From positions 7,440,001 to 7,504,000 of the forward strand of contig NZ_CP109467.1 of assembly GCF_036227325.1 (NCBI RefSeq): 64,000 nt of DNA, written 5' to 3'. Numbering within the stretch: position 1 is the stretch's first letter; every line of letters starts with the position of its first letter. A model generated the notes under the pieces. It did no database searches and was not told the DNA's origin. It saw nothing but the letters and a program-made list of their open reading frames with translations. The translations under genes and the position numbers were made by a program. This document shows, piece after piece, positions 9,735-18,333 of this stretch. The DNA is from Streptomyces sp. NBC_01465 (GTDB taxonomy: Bacteria; Actinomycetota; Actinomycetes; Streptomycetales; Streptomycetaceae).

Positions 9735-11039
9735 TCAGCCGATCCCCTGATGGTCGGGGGAGAGCGCGAAGACCTGGTCCGCCTGTTCGGGGACGGCCCG
9801 CTCCACCGCCCGTACGAGCAACTCGCGATGGTGCGCGATCACACCCCTGCGTCCGGCCGGCGCCAGCGCCTCCAGATCGTCGAGCACCGCCATCAGCCGC
9901 CGCGTCACCTGGGGCGATCCGACCGCGCACCCGCGCACCTCGGCCAGCCCCAGATTCACCAGGTCGGTCCACTCGGGCACGGGCTGCACCAGCCGTACGA
10001 CGCCCTTCGCGTCCCGGTGCTGCACCGCACCCAGCGGCTGGTCGGCGACGGCCGCGAGCAGCTGCATGATCCGGTCCAGGCACTGCACGGCGGTCGTCGG
10101 ATCGTTGACGGCGGGCGACAGGGCGCGCAGCGCGATGTCCGAGAGCTGGCGCAGACCGAAGCCGAGATCCTGGTGGAAGGTCCGCTCGGCCGCGACCGAG
10201 ACCGACGACCGCACGAGGGCGGACGCCCGCCGCGGGACCGCCCCGCCGTGCACGGCGAGCAGCGCCGTCCCCGGCACGACGAAGTCCCCGATGCGCGGAA
10301 TGAGGCGTACGGCAAGCCCGTTGCGGCGCGCCACGTGCACGAGCCGCGCGATGTTCACGTCCCGCAGCACGCCCGCGCGGCCGGTGTGCCGCACGACCCC
10401 CGACTCCTCCGGAAGCTCCCAGGCCGCATCCCACGCACCGGGCTGGCGCGCCAGCACACGGAACGACTCGCGGGCGATGCGGTCCACCACCTGCCCCACG
10501 CGCATCAGCCGCAGCGTGGAGTTCACATACGCGACGAAGAGCAGCAGGCTGAGCCCCACCATGACCAGCGTCAGCACGCTCTGCACCAGCGGAACGGTGG
10601 TCAGCTGCTGGGGATCGGTCTCGCTCTCGTACGACGACAGCACGGCGAGCGACAGCACGAACGTCGCCAGGAACACCGCGAACGTCGACTTGGTGATCCG
10701 GGAGCGCACGAAGATGCGCACGACCCGCGGACTGAACTGCCCGGCCGCCATCTGCACGGCCACCAGGGAGATGGAGAACACCACACCGATGAAGGTCATC
10801 ATCGCGGAGCTCACGGTGGAGACGACGGGCTTGACGTCCTCCGTGATCTTGGCCAGATCGGTGAGGAGATCGAGCTCCCCGTCGTCCTGCAGCTGCTGCA
10901 CGATCGCGGTGTCCACGGCGGACGCGGCGAGCCAGGCCAGCATCACCAGCGCCATCGCGGCCATCGGGGCGAACCAGAAGTTGTCCCGCAGATGCTCCCG
11001 TACGGGGGACAGGAGCCGGGGCCGGCGGTAGGCACTCAT
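9735..11039 (-). CDS. DUF2254-family integral membrane protein
   Basis: 434 residues. Four hydrophobic segments occupy roughly residues 20-45, 85-105, 125-145 and 160-185, followed by a long soluble C-terminal half. The VFSISLVAVQMAAGQFSPRV segment is characteristic of DUF2254. The soluble half contains LSPAVNDPTTAVQCLD, also typical. Function is unknown for the family. ATG 11039 is used; an in-frame GTG at 11051 is possible, and neither has a strong ribosome site. It converges with the ALDH gene and lies 68 bp from the AraC gene on the same strand. Confidence 0.8.
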   Translation of the reverse strand: MSAYRRPRLLSPVREHLRDNFWFAPMAAMALVMLAWLAASAVDTAIVQQLQDDGELDLLTDLAKITEDVKPVVSTVSSAMMTFIGVVFSISLVAVQMAAGQFSPRVVRIFVRSRITKSTFAVFLATFVLSLAVLSSYESETDPQQLTTVPLVQSVLTLVMVGLSLLLFVAYVNSTLRLMRVGQVVDRIARESFRVLARQPGAWDAAWELPEESGVVRHTGRAGVLRDVNIARLVHVARRNGLAVRLIPRIGDFVVPGTALLAVHGGAVPRRASALVRSSVSVAAERTFHQDLGFGLRQLSDIALRALSPAVNDPTTAVQCLDRIMQLLAAVADQPLGAVQHRDAKGVVRLVQPVPEWTDLVNLGLAEVRGCAVGSPQVTRRLMAVLDDLEALAPAGRRGVIAHHRELLVRAVERAVPEQADQVFALSPDHQGIG

Positions 11040-11107
11040 CGCGTCGCTCACCCGGCGAAGGCTATGGGTCGCACCGGGCGACGGCCGGACAACACACGGC
11101 ACGCAGG

Positions 11108-11911
11108 TCACGGGGCGTCCGGCCGGAACGTCTCCCGGTAGCGGGCCGGGCCGAGGCCGAAGTGGCGGCGGAAGCGGCGGCTCGCGTAGTTGGGATCCGG
11201 CCAGCCGACCCGGCGGCCCACCGCGGCCACGGTGAGGTCCGTCCCGAGCAGGAGCGCGGCGGCCCGCTCGGCCCGCAGCCGGCCGAGGTGGGCCATCGGG
11301 GCGGTGCCGAGCTGCCGGGTGAACAGCCGCGCCAGATGGGTGCCCGACAGCCCGACACAGGACGCGAGCCGGTCCACCGACCAGGGGTCGGCGAGGCGGT
11401 CCTCCAGCAGCCGGGCGGCGTGGAGCACCGCGGGATGAGGTGTTGTGCGCTCCTCGGGAGGGGTGCCGAGGACATCGCCCAGGGCGCAGAGGAGCAGTCC
11501 GATGCGTACGGCATGACTCGGCCCGTCCCCGGCCAGGGCGGGCAGACAGTACTCCGCCAGCGCCATGGCGTCCTCGTCCAGGTGCGGCGGCCGGTCCGAC
11601 GGAGGTCCGGGGCGCAGCCAGGCGAGTTCGCGGCGGAGCACCCGGGCGTCGACGTAGACGTTGTACAGGGCCAGGTCGTGGCATTCCTCGTAGCCGTGCC
11701 AGTCGCCCGGGGCCAGCAACACGGCTGATCCGCGGGCGAGTTCACGGCGGCCGGCCGCCGACACGTGCACGGCGCGGCCCGCGGTGACCAGGGCCAGCTC
11801 GACGAAGTCATGGGCGTGCGGGCGGGTGGTCGCGGGCAGTCCTTCGCAGCGCTCGGCCGAGACCGTGGGGGTGCCGGCGCTGAAGACTTCCGTACGTAGT
11901 ACGCGGTGCAT
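11108..11911 (-). CDS. AraC-family transcriptional regulator
   Basis: 267 residues. An N-terminal cupin effector domain (about 25-100, with PHAHDFVELALVTAG and LAPGDWHGYEE) precedes a C-terminal double helix-turn-helix (about 165-262, SVDRLASCVGLSGTHLARLFTRQ and VAAVGRRVGWPDPNYASRRFRRHFG). It is divergent from the dioxygenase gene across 117 bp. Paired dioxygenase and AraC genes of this layout usually mean local control of the dioxygenase, possibly in response to a small effector bound by the cupin. The effector is not predictable. Confidence 0.85.
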   Translation of the reverse strand: MHRVLRTEVFSAGTPTVSAERCEGLPATTRPHAHDFVELALVTAGRAVHVSAAGRRELARGSAVLLAPGDWHGYEECHDLALYNVYVDARVLRRELAWLRPGPPSDRPPHLDEDAMALAEYCLPALAGDGPSHAVRIGLLLCALGDVLGTPPEERTTPHPAVLHAARLLEDRLADPWSVDRLASCVGLSGTHLARLFTRQLGTAPMAHLGRLRAERAAALLLGTDLTVAAVGRRVGWPDPNYASRRFRRHFGLGPARYRETFRPDAP

Positions 11912-12028
11912 CGCTGCTCCCCTCGGCGCAGGCGGCCGGTCGGGATCGTGCTACTCCGAGGGCGCTTCCGTCCTGGTCCGGGCGCGCCCGTCGCTGCGAC
12001 CGTGGTGAGGACTCCAGGAGGTTTCCCC

Positions 12029-12772
12029 ATGCCGAGCAGTCCCAGCGAAGAACAGATCGCCGGATACCGGGAGAACGGCTTCGTCCATCTCCCCGGCGTC
12101 ATCACCCCCGAAGAGGCCGAGCGTTACCGCAAGGCGGCGCTGGCCGCGCGCGAGCGGATCAGCGACCACTTCGACGGACAGGCCTTCACCCAGCTGCTGC
12201 AGCTTTGGCAGCAGGATGAGACGCTGCGCGGACTCACCCTGCATCCGGATCTCGCCCGTATCGCCACCCGGCTCGCCGGAATCCCGCTGCGGCTCTGGCA
12301 CGACCAGCTGTTGATCAAGGAGCCGCACAACGGGGCCGCCACCGAGTTCCACCAGGACCAGCCGTACTGGCCGCACCAGGGCGTGCGGCACGCGCTGTCC
12401 GCCTGGGTGGCGCTCGTCGATGTACCCGTCGAGCGCGGCTGCATGACCTTCATCCCCGGCTCGCAGCGTCTGCACGGACTGAGGGCACAGGACCTCACCG
12501 ACAGCGGTGATCTCTTCTCCCTGGCACCCGAACTCGCCTGGGAACCACGGGTGACCGTGCCGCTGCGCGCCGGGGACTGTACCTTCCACCACTCCCGCCT
12601 CGCCCATACCGCCACCCCCAACTTCACCGACGACCCGCGCGTCGCGCACGTGGTGATCTACGTGGACGAGGACCTGACGTACGCGCCGGAGCCGCCCCAT
12701 CCGGTGACCGATCCGCTCGGTCTCGAACCCGGACAGAGGCTGCCCGACGCGCACTTCCCCCGACTGAGTTGA
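12029..12772 (+). CDS. Phytanoyl-CoA dioxygenase (PhyH)-family Fe(II)/2-oxoglutarate oxygenase
   Basis: 247 residues. The facial-triad motif is visible: HQD in TEFHQDQPYWP, and a distal His in CTFHHSRLAHTA. The 2-oxoglutarate-binding Arg is probably in the DPRVAHVVIY strand. The N-terminal helix ENGFVHLPGVITPEEAE is typical of PhyH proteins. ATG 12029 has an ideal CAGGAGG 8 nt upstream. It likely hydroxylates a small organic substrate. It is divergent from an AraC regulator, and its 3' end lies 6 bp from the converging phosphatase. Confidence 0.82.
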   Translation: MPSSPSEEQIAGYRENGFVHLPGVITPEEAERYRKAALAARERISDHFDGQAFTQLLQLWQQDETLRGLTLHPDLARIATRLAGIPLRLWHDQLLIKEPHNGAATEFHQDQPYWPHQGVRHALSAWVALVDVPVERGCMTFIPGSQRLHGLRAQDLTDSGDLFSLAPELAWEPRVTVPLRAGDCTFHHSRLAHTATPNFTDDPRVAHVVIYVDEDLTYAPEPPHPVTDPLGLEPGQRLPDAHFPRLS

Positions 12773-12778
12773 TTTCCC

Positions 12779-13408
12779 CTACTGCGCCGCGACCGCCAGG
12801 GGCACGTTGTACGACATCAGGGCGGCCCGTCCGCCCTGCACCCGCAGCTCGGTGATCGCGCAATTGCCCATCCCCGGCAGCACCCGCCGGTACTCGCTCT
12901 CGGGGATGGACAGCAGGCGGCAGAGCGTCAGCCGCCAGAGGGTGTTGTGGGCGACCACCAGGACCCGGCGGCCGGGATGTGTCCCGGCGATGCGCAGCAG
13001 TGCTGCCGCACCACGGCCTGCCGCGGCCTTCGGGTCCTCGCCGTTCGGCAGCGGGTGGGCGGCCGGGTCCCGCTGGAAAGCCGCGACCTTCTGCGGATGT
13101 ACGGCGCCGACTTCGCCGAGGGTCCGCCCCTCGGCGATCCCGAAGTCGCACTCGACGAGCTCCGGATCGACCACCGCGGTCAGTCTCGTACGGCGGGCGG
13201 CAGGGTCGGCGGTGCGCCGGGCGCGCGACAGAGGTGAGGTGACGATCGCGTCGAGGGCTGCTCCGGCCGCCCAGTCGCCGAGCGCGCGGGCCTGGTCGAG
13301 TCCCCGTGCGGTCAGGTCGATGTCGCTGACACCGGCGTAGCGGTTCTCCGCGTGCCAGACGGTTTCGCCGTGGCGGGTGAGCAGCAGGGTCGTGGGTGGG
13401 GTGGTCAT
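12779..13408 (-). CDS. Histidine phosphatase-family protein
   Basis: 209 residues with the phosphoglycerate-mutase-like signature LTRHGETVWHAENRY (catalytic His about 12). The second arginine motif is SPLSRARRTADP, the acid Glu is in VECDFGIAEGRT, and the second His is in VVAHNTLWR. Its ATG (13408) overlaps the TGA of the upstream kinase by 4 nt (ATGA), so it is translationally coupled to that sugar kinase. It probably dephosphorylates a sugar phosphate, acting with or against the kinase. The substrate is unknown. Confidence 0.82.
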   Translation of the reverse strand: MTTPPTTLLLTRHGETVWHAENRYAGVSDIDLTARGLDQARALGDWAAGAALDAIVTSPLSRARRTADPAARRTRLTAVVDPELVECDFGIAEGRTLGEVGAVHPQKVAAFQRDPAAHPLPNGEDPKAAAGRGAAALLRIAGTHPGRRVLVVAHNTLWRLTLCRLLSIPESEYRRVLPGMGNCAITELRVQGGRAALMSYNVPLAVAAQ

Positions 13409-14886
13409 CCGTGCTCCCGTGCGTGGGCGGCTGTCAGGGGCGGGAGCCAGCCGCGGTGTTCGAGTGCGTCGACGAGGGTGGCGAAGGGTGCGTCGAAGCG
13501 GCGGCCGACTTCTGGGCGCGGTTCGATCAGCGTACGTATGCGGACCATGGAGCGGGGGCCTACGGCGCCGTGGGTCACCGCATGGGCGGCGAGCACCGCC
13601 ATGCCGAGCGCGGACTCGGCGTGCTCGGGGACCTCGGCGGGCATGCCGAGGATGTCCGCGCGCAGTTGGTTCCAGTACGGACTCGCGGTGGCGCCTCCGG
13701 TGAGGGCGAGCGGTGCGGTCACTGGTGCGCCCAACTGCCGGACGTAGGCCAGGCAGAGGCGCTCGACGAGGGCGACACCCTGCAGCAGGGCCGCGAAGTG
13801 GTCGGCTTCGTCGGCCGGTTGGCCCAGCAGGAAAGGTTCCGCGTCGGCCGCCAGGAACGGGAAGCGTTCTCCGCGCGAGACCAGGGGGTAGGCGACGGCG
13901 CCGGACGGTTCGTGGTGGGCGGCCAGCCGGTCCAGTCGTACGAGATCGGCTCCGGGGAAGGCCGCGGTGAGGGCTCCGGCGCCGACGCTGGAGGCGCCAC
14001 CGGGGAGCCAGTTCCCGTCGGGGGAGCGGTGGTTGTAGAGGACGCCGGCGGGATCGTGGAGCGGAGTCGCGGTGACGCCCTTGAGGACGAGTGTCGTACC
14101 GAGCACGGAGTTCCAACGGCCGATGTCCCAGGCCCCGGAGGCGAGTTGGGCCGCGCAGCCGTCGGTCATGCCCGCCACGACCGGGGTGCCCTCGGCCAGG
14201 CCGGTACGGGTGGCCGCGTCCGGACAGACGGTGCCAAGAAGTGTGCCGGGGGCCACCACGTCCGGGAAGTCGAGCCCGTGGAGGCCGAGTTGCTCATGGA
14301 CGGCGAGGGGCCAGGAGCGGGAGTGGAGGTCGTACCCGGTCTTCAGGGCGTGACTGGAGTCGGTCGCCACCGGGTGCCCGACGAGGCGGGAGGTGACGAA
14401 GTCCGCCTGGTGGCAGACGCGGGCCCCGGCGAGGGCGGTGTCCGGCGGGGGATGGCGGTCGAGCCAGAGGAGTTTGGCCAGGGCCCAGCTCGGCTGGATG
14501 CGGTGACCCAGCGCCTGCCAGAGTCCGTCTCCTGCCTGCTGGGCGTCGCGCGCCTCGGCCTCGGCCCGGCTGTCGTCGTACATGAGCGCAGGGGTGAGGG
14601 GGTTTCCGTCCGGGCCGGTCAGCAGCACCGTTCCTGACGTACTGCACACGGCGAGGCCCCGGACGTCCGAGGGGTGCAGGGCGGAGAGTGCCTGGCGGAC
14701 CGCGGCGCAGACGCCCTCCCACCAGGCGGCCGGGAGTTGCTCGTGCCGGCCTCCGGAGCGCTCTCCGGTGAGTGGGGCGGAGCCGCGTCCGTGCACGGCT
14801 CCGTCCTCGGCAACGGCCAGAGCGCGCACGCTCTGTGTGCCCAAGTCGATGCCCAGCCACAGGTCTTGGCGGTGTGTGTCGCTCAC
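13405..14886 (-). CDS. FGGY-family carbohydrate kinase
   Basis: 493 residues. The N-terminal phosphate motif is LGIDLGTQSVRALAV. A catalytic Asp candidate is in GMTDGCAAQLASG. The C-terminal domain has the LALTGGATASPYWNQLRADILG adenosine motif. LMYDDSRAEAEA resembles ribulokinase/sedoheptulokinase-like kinases more than glycerol kinase. It phosphorylates a sugar or polyol; the exact sugar cannot be read. It is divergent from the DeoR gene across 132 bp and overlaps the downstream phosphatase. It is one of two FGGY kinases within 3 kb. Confidence 0.85.
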   Translation of the reverse strand: MSDTHRQDLWLGIDLGTQSVRALAVAEDGAVHGRGSAPLTGERSGGRHEQLPAAWWEGVCAAVRQALSALHPSDVRGLAVCSTSGTVLLTGPDGNPLTPALMYDDSRAEAEARDAQQAGDGLWQALGHRIQPSWALAKLLWLDRHPPPDTALAGARVCHQADFVTSRLVGHPVATDSSHALKTGYDLHSRSWPLAVHEQLGLHGLDFPDVVAPGTLLGTVCPDAATRTGLAEGTPVVAGMTDGCAAQLASGAWDIGRWNSVLGTTLVLKGVTATPLHDPAGVLYNHRSPDGNWLPGGASSVGAGALTAAFPGADLVRLDRLAAHHEPSGAVAYPLVSRGERFPFLAADAEPFLLGQPADEADHFAALLQGVALVERLCLAYVRQLGAPVTAPLALTGGATASPYWNQLRADILGMPAEVPEHAESALGMAVLAAHAVTHGAVGPRSMVRIRTLIEPRPEVGRRFDAPFATLVDALEHRGWLPPLTAAHAREHG

Positions 14887-14957
14887 GGGGTCCGCTCTTC
14901 CGTCGGCGATTTCCGGTGCTTTTCACACGGGAACCCTGGCACTGCAACAGGAATTGA

Positions 14958-14983
14958 TGTTATATCCTCAGGACTTGGTGTTA
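14958..14983. promoter_or_regulatory. Direct-repeat operator candidate for the DeoR regulator
   Basis: TGTTA occurs at 14958-14962 and 14979-14983, exactly 21 bp (two helical turns) apart, in the kinase/deoR divergent region. DeoR-family proteins often bind direct repeats. The extended form TGTTACT at 14979-14985 recurs at 28180-28186 upstream of the isomerase gene. Short motifs, so confidence is limited. Confidence 0.35.
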
Positions 14984-15018
14984 CTAGTGGGGTCGGACCG
15001 GAACGGGACTGAGGAACT

Positions 15019-15801
15019 GTGCAGGAGAAGAGTGAGCGCAGCCCCGCGCAGCGCCGCCGGGAGATCACCGACCACGTACTGAGCGAAGGCGCGACCTCGG
15101 CGTCGGACCTGGCGGAGCGGTTCGGTGTGAGCTCGATGACGATCTACCGCGACATCGACGAGCTCGAACGCGAAGGCATTCTGCGCAAGTACCGCGGAGG
15201 GGTGACCGCCCAGCCGTCCGGAGTGTTCGAGAGCAACGTCGCCTACCGCAAGAAGTCCATGCGCGAGGAGAAGGCGGCCATCGCGGCCAGGGCCGCGACC
15301 CTGATCGAACCCGGCATGTCCGTGATGATCGACGACTCGACCACCGCACTAGAACTCGCCCGACTCCTCCCCGGCATAGAGCCGTTGACCGTGGTGACCA
15401 ACTTCCTCGAAGTGCTCAACCTGCTCTCCGACGAACGCGGACTGCACCTGATGGCGCTCGGCGGCGACTACGACCGGATGCACGACTCATTCCTGGGCGT
15501 GGCCTGCGTAGAAGCCGTCGAAGCACTCCGGGTCGACCTCTGCTTCGTCTCCACCTCCTCGGTGTACGGCGGCTACGCCTACCACCAGGAACAGCGCATC
15601 GTCGGCGTCAAGCGCGCCATGCTCAAAGCGGCAGGCCGCAGCGTCCTCATGGTCGACCACTCCAAGCTCGACCGCACCGCACTCCACCGCCTCACCCCCC
15701 TCTCCACGTTCGACCTGGTCCTCGTCGACGACCGCACACCCCCCGACGTCCTGCGCTCCCTCGACGAGAGTGGTGTGCGCTACGAGGTCGCCCCGATCTG
15801 A
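15019..15801 (+). CDS. DeoR-family transcriptional repressor
   Basis: 260 residues. The N-terminal winged helix-turn-helix (about 10-65, SASDLAERFGVSSMTIYRDIDELEREGI) is the classical DeoR signature. The C-terminal DeoRC sugar-phosphate sensor (about 80-245) has MIDDSTTALELARLLPG and LGVACVEAVEALRVDLCFVS. The GTG start at 15019 follows GAGGA. It leads a plus-strand series of dehydrogenase and kinase and is divergent from the other kinase/phosphatase pair. It is therefore the probable local repressor, relieved by a phosphorylated sugar. Confidence 0.87.
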   Translation: MQEKSERSPAQRRREITDHVLSEGATSASDLAERFGVSSMTIYRDIDELEREGILRKYRGGVTAQPSGVFESNVAYRKKSMREEKAAIAARAATLIEPGMSVMIDDSTTALELARLLPGIEPLTVVTNFLEVLNLLSDERGLHLMALGGDYDRMHDSFLGVACVEAVEALRVDLCFVSTSSVYGGYAYHQEQRIVGVKRAMLKAAGRSVLMVDHSKLDRTALHRLTPLSTFDLVLVDDRTPPDVLRSLDESGVRYEVAPI

Positions 15802-15815
15802 AGGAGACCGTGCCG

Positions 15816-16832
15816 ATGAGAATCCTTGCCGCGGGCGACCACTTCGTCGCCCCCGAGCTGCTCACCCGGGAACTCCAGGACGAAATCGGCAAGGACCACA
15901 CCATCGAAGGGCTGCTCCTGCCCTGGCCGCTGACCCCGTTCGGGCAGGTGGCGGAGGTGCATGAGGCATCGGGCGACGAGGACACCCTTCTTGCCGCACT
16001 GCGCGGGGCGCAGGTGTGCGTGACACAGATGGGGGCGGTGACACGCAAAGTCCTCGACGGTGCACCCGAGTTGCGGCTGGTCGTCGTCGGCCGGGGCGGC
16101 CCCGTCAATGTGAACCTCGAGGCGGCCGCCGAACGCGGTGTCCAGGTGTGCAACACCCCCGGCCGTAATGCGGCAGCCACCGCCGAGTACACGGTCGGGG
16201 TGATGCTCAGCGCGATGCGCCGCATCCCGGAGACCTCCGCCGCGCTCGCCGCCGGCCGCTGGGCGGGCGAGTTCTACACGTACGACAACTGCGGACCGGG
16301 ACTGGACGGTGCACGCGTCGGGCTGGTCGGCTGCGGGGCGGTGGGCAGCCGGGTGGCGCGCGCGCTCACCGCGCTCGGCGCACAGGTCAACCTCTACGAC
16401 CCTTACGCGGACCCGGAGTTGCTCCGCGCGGTGGGCAATCCTGTCGACGCACTCGACGACCTGCTCGGGATCAGTGACGTCCTCTCGCTGCACGCACGGC
16501 TGACCCCGCAGACGCGCGGGCTGATCGGCGCCCGCGAACTGGCCCTGCTCCCCGAGGGGGCGGTGGTGGTCAACTGCGCGCGCGGAGCGCTCCTGGACGA
16601 GGGCGCGCTCTGCGACGCACTCACGTCGGGTCGCCTCGCCGCGGCCGCCCTCGACGTGTTCGCCGAGGAACCCCCGCCGGCCGAATCGCCGTTGAGGACC
16701 GCGCCCCGGCTCGTCATGACACCCCATCTGGCGGGCGCCAACACCTCGGTCGCCCACAACGCGGCACGGATCGCGGCCGCCGAAGTCGGCAGATTCCTGC
16801 GCGGCGAACCCCTCGCGCATCGCGTGGTCTGA
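15816..16832 (+). CDS. D-2-hydroxyacid dehydrogenase (phosphoglycerate dehydrogenase-like)
   Basis: 338 residues. The Rossmann motif GLVGCGAVGSRVARAL binds NAD(P). The catalytic Arg is in VVNCARGALLDE, Glu in DVFAEEPPP and His in MTPHLAGANT. ATG 15816 is chosen with AAGGAG 9 nt away; an in-frame GTG at 15810 is nearly as good. It lies 14 bp after deoR and 49 bp before the second kinase, so it should be in that operon. It probably oxidises or reduces a sugar-acid derivative such as a phospho-aldonate. The exact acid is unknown. Confidence 0.84.
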   Translation: MRILAAGDHFVAPELLTRELQDEIGKDHTIEGLLLPWPLTPFGQVAEVHEASGDEDTLLAALRGAQVCVTQMGAVTRKVLDGAPELRLVVVGRGGPVNVNLEAAAERGVQVCNTPGRNAAATAEYTVGVMLSAMRRIPETSAALAAGRWAGEFYTYDNCGPGLDGARVGLVGCGAVGSRVARALTALGAQVNLYDPYADPELLRAVGNPVDALDDLLGISDVLSLHARLTPQTRGLIGARELALLPEGAVVVNCARGALLDEGALCDALTSGRLAAAALDVFAEEPPPAESPLRTAPRLVMTPHLAGANTSVAHNAARIAAAEVGRFLRGEPLAHRVV

Positions 16833-16881
16833 CGGTTCACTGGCGGCGCAGGGCGCAGGGCAACAGCGGAGAGGAGTCACA

Positions 16882-18333
16882 GTGTTCATCGGACTGGACA
16901 TGGGAACCTCGGTCGCCAAGGCGGTGGCCTTCGGCGAGGACGGCGAGGCGCTGCGGGAGAAATCGACGCCGATCTCCCTCGCCGGACAGGGAAGCCAGGT
17001 GGAACAGGACGTCGAAGAGGTGGTCCGCGCGGCCACCGGCGTCCTGGCAGAGGTCGCCGACGGCCGCACACCGGACCTGGTCGCCGTCACCGGGCAGGGT
17101 GACGGCCTGTGGCTCGTCGACGCCCAGGGGTGGCCGGTGCGCCCCGCCCTGTCGTGGATGGACGGCCGGGCGGGCGACCTCGTCGAGGGGTGGATGGCCG
17201 ACGGCACCGCCGAGGAGATGTACCGCCGTACGGGGAACGTGCTCTTCCCCGGCTCGCCCGGACCCCTCCTGGCCTGGCTCGACCGCAACGAACCCAAGTC
17301 CCTCGACCTCGCCTCAACAGCCGCCGCCTGCAAGGACGTTGTCCAGCTCCGCCTGACCGGCGAGCGCGCCACCGACCTCTCCGACGCCTCGGTCCCCTTC
17401 CTCGACCCGCGCACCCGCACCTACGACCAGGGGGCCCTCGACGCCCTCGGCGTCGGCCACCGCGCCGGACTTCTGCCGCCCATATCCGGGTCGCTTCCGC
17501 TCGGACAGACGCACGGGCGCGTGCCCGGCCTCGCCCCCGGGACCCCGGTCACCTCGGGACCGTACGACCTCCCGGCCTGTGCGATCGGCGCCGGAGTGAC
17601 CGAGCCGGGCGACGGGCTGCTCACCGTCGGTACGACGCTGGCGTGCCAAGTCGTCGTGGAGCACGTCGCGTTCGACGAGGACCCCGTCGGATTCCATCTC
17701 GCCCTGGCCCGCCCTGACCGCCATATGCGGGCGCTCCCCGCGATGACCGGGACCGTCGCCCTCGAATGGGCCCTGGACATGACCGGTACCTCGCACGACC
17801 AGCTCGCCGGGATCCTCGCCGAGAGCCCGCGCGGGGCCCGGGGCGTCGCCGCACTGCCGTATCTGTCGCCCTCGGGCGAACGCGTCCCGTTCGTCGACCC
17901 CGCGGCGCGCGCGGAGTTCACCGGAATCGATCTGCGGGCATCGCGCGCCGACCTGGTCCGCGCGATGTGCGAGGCCGTCGCGTTCGCGGCCCGCCACTGC
18001 CTGGACGCCGCGGGACTCACCGGCGCACTGGCCGTCTGCGGCGGCGGTACGCGCTCGCTCGCCTGGCTGCGCCTGTTCGCCGACGTCCTGGGCCGCCCGC
18101 TGCGCGTCGCACGCGGGCCCGAACCGGGCGCCCGCGGTGCCGTACTGGCGGGGATCGCCGCACACGGCAAGGCGCTGGGACACGAACTGGACGCCGCCGC
18201 GTGGACAGCACCCGACGCCGTCGTCGACCCCGACCCGGAAGGTGTCACCTTCTACGAACAGGCCTACGCCGACTACGAGTTCAGGGTCGCCAGCGCCCGC
18301 GCCCGCTGGCACGGAACACGGCACTCGGGCTGA
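16882..18333 (+). CDS. FGGY-family carbohydrate kinase (polyol/pentulose kinase-like)
   Basis: 483 residues starting FIGLDMGTSVAKAVAF, the FGGY phosphate motif. VAVTGQGDGLWLVD and LSWMDGRAGD are substrate-domain motifs resembling erythritol and xylulose kinases. A catalytic Asp candidate lies in TSGPYDLPACAIG, and the C-terminal GGGTRSLAWLRLFADVLG is the ATP motif. GTG 16882 follows GAGGAG. It ends exactly where the converging glycosidase gene ends (18333/18334), leaving no intergenic space. It acts with the DeoR regulator and hydroxyacid dehydrogenase. Confidence 0.85.
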   Translation: MFIGLDMGTSVAKAVAFGEDGEALREKSTPISLAGQGSQVEQDVEEVVRAATGVLAEVADGRTPDLVAVTGQGDGLWLVDAQGWPVRPALSWMDGRAGDLVEGWMADGTAEEMYRRTGNVLFPGSPGPLLAWLDRNEPKSLDLASTAAACKDVVQLRLTGERATDLSDASVPFLDPRTRTYDQGALDALGVGHRAGLLPPISGSLPLGQTHGRVPGLAPGTPVTSGPYDLPACAIGAGVTEPGDGLLTVGTTLACQVVVEHVAFDEDPVGFHLALARPDRHMRALPAMTGTVALEWALDMTGTSHDQLAGILAESPRGARGVAALPYLSPSGERVPFVDPAARAEFTGIDLRASRADLVRAMCEAVAFAARHCLDAAGLTGALAVCGGGTRSLAWLRLFADVLGRPLRVARGPEPGARGAVLAGIAAHGKALGHELDAAAWTAPDAVVDPDPEGVTFYEQAYADYEFRVASARARWHGTRHSG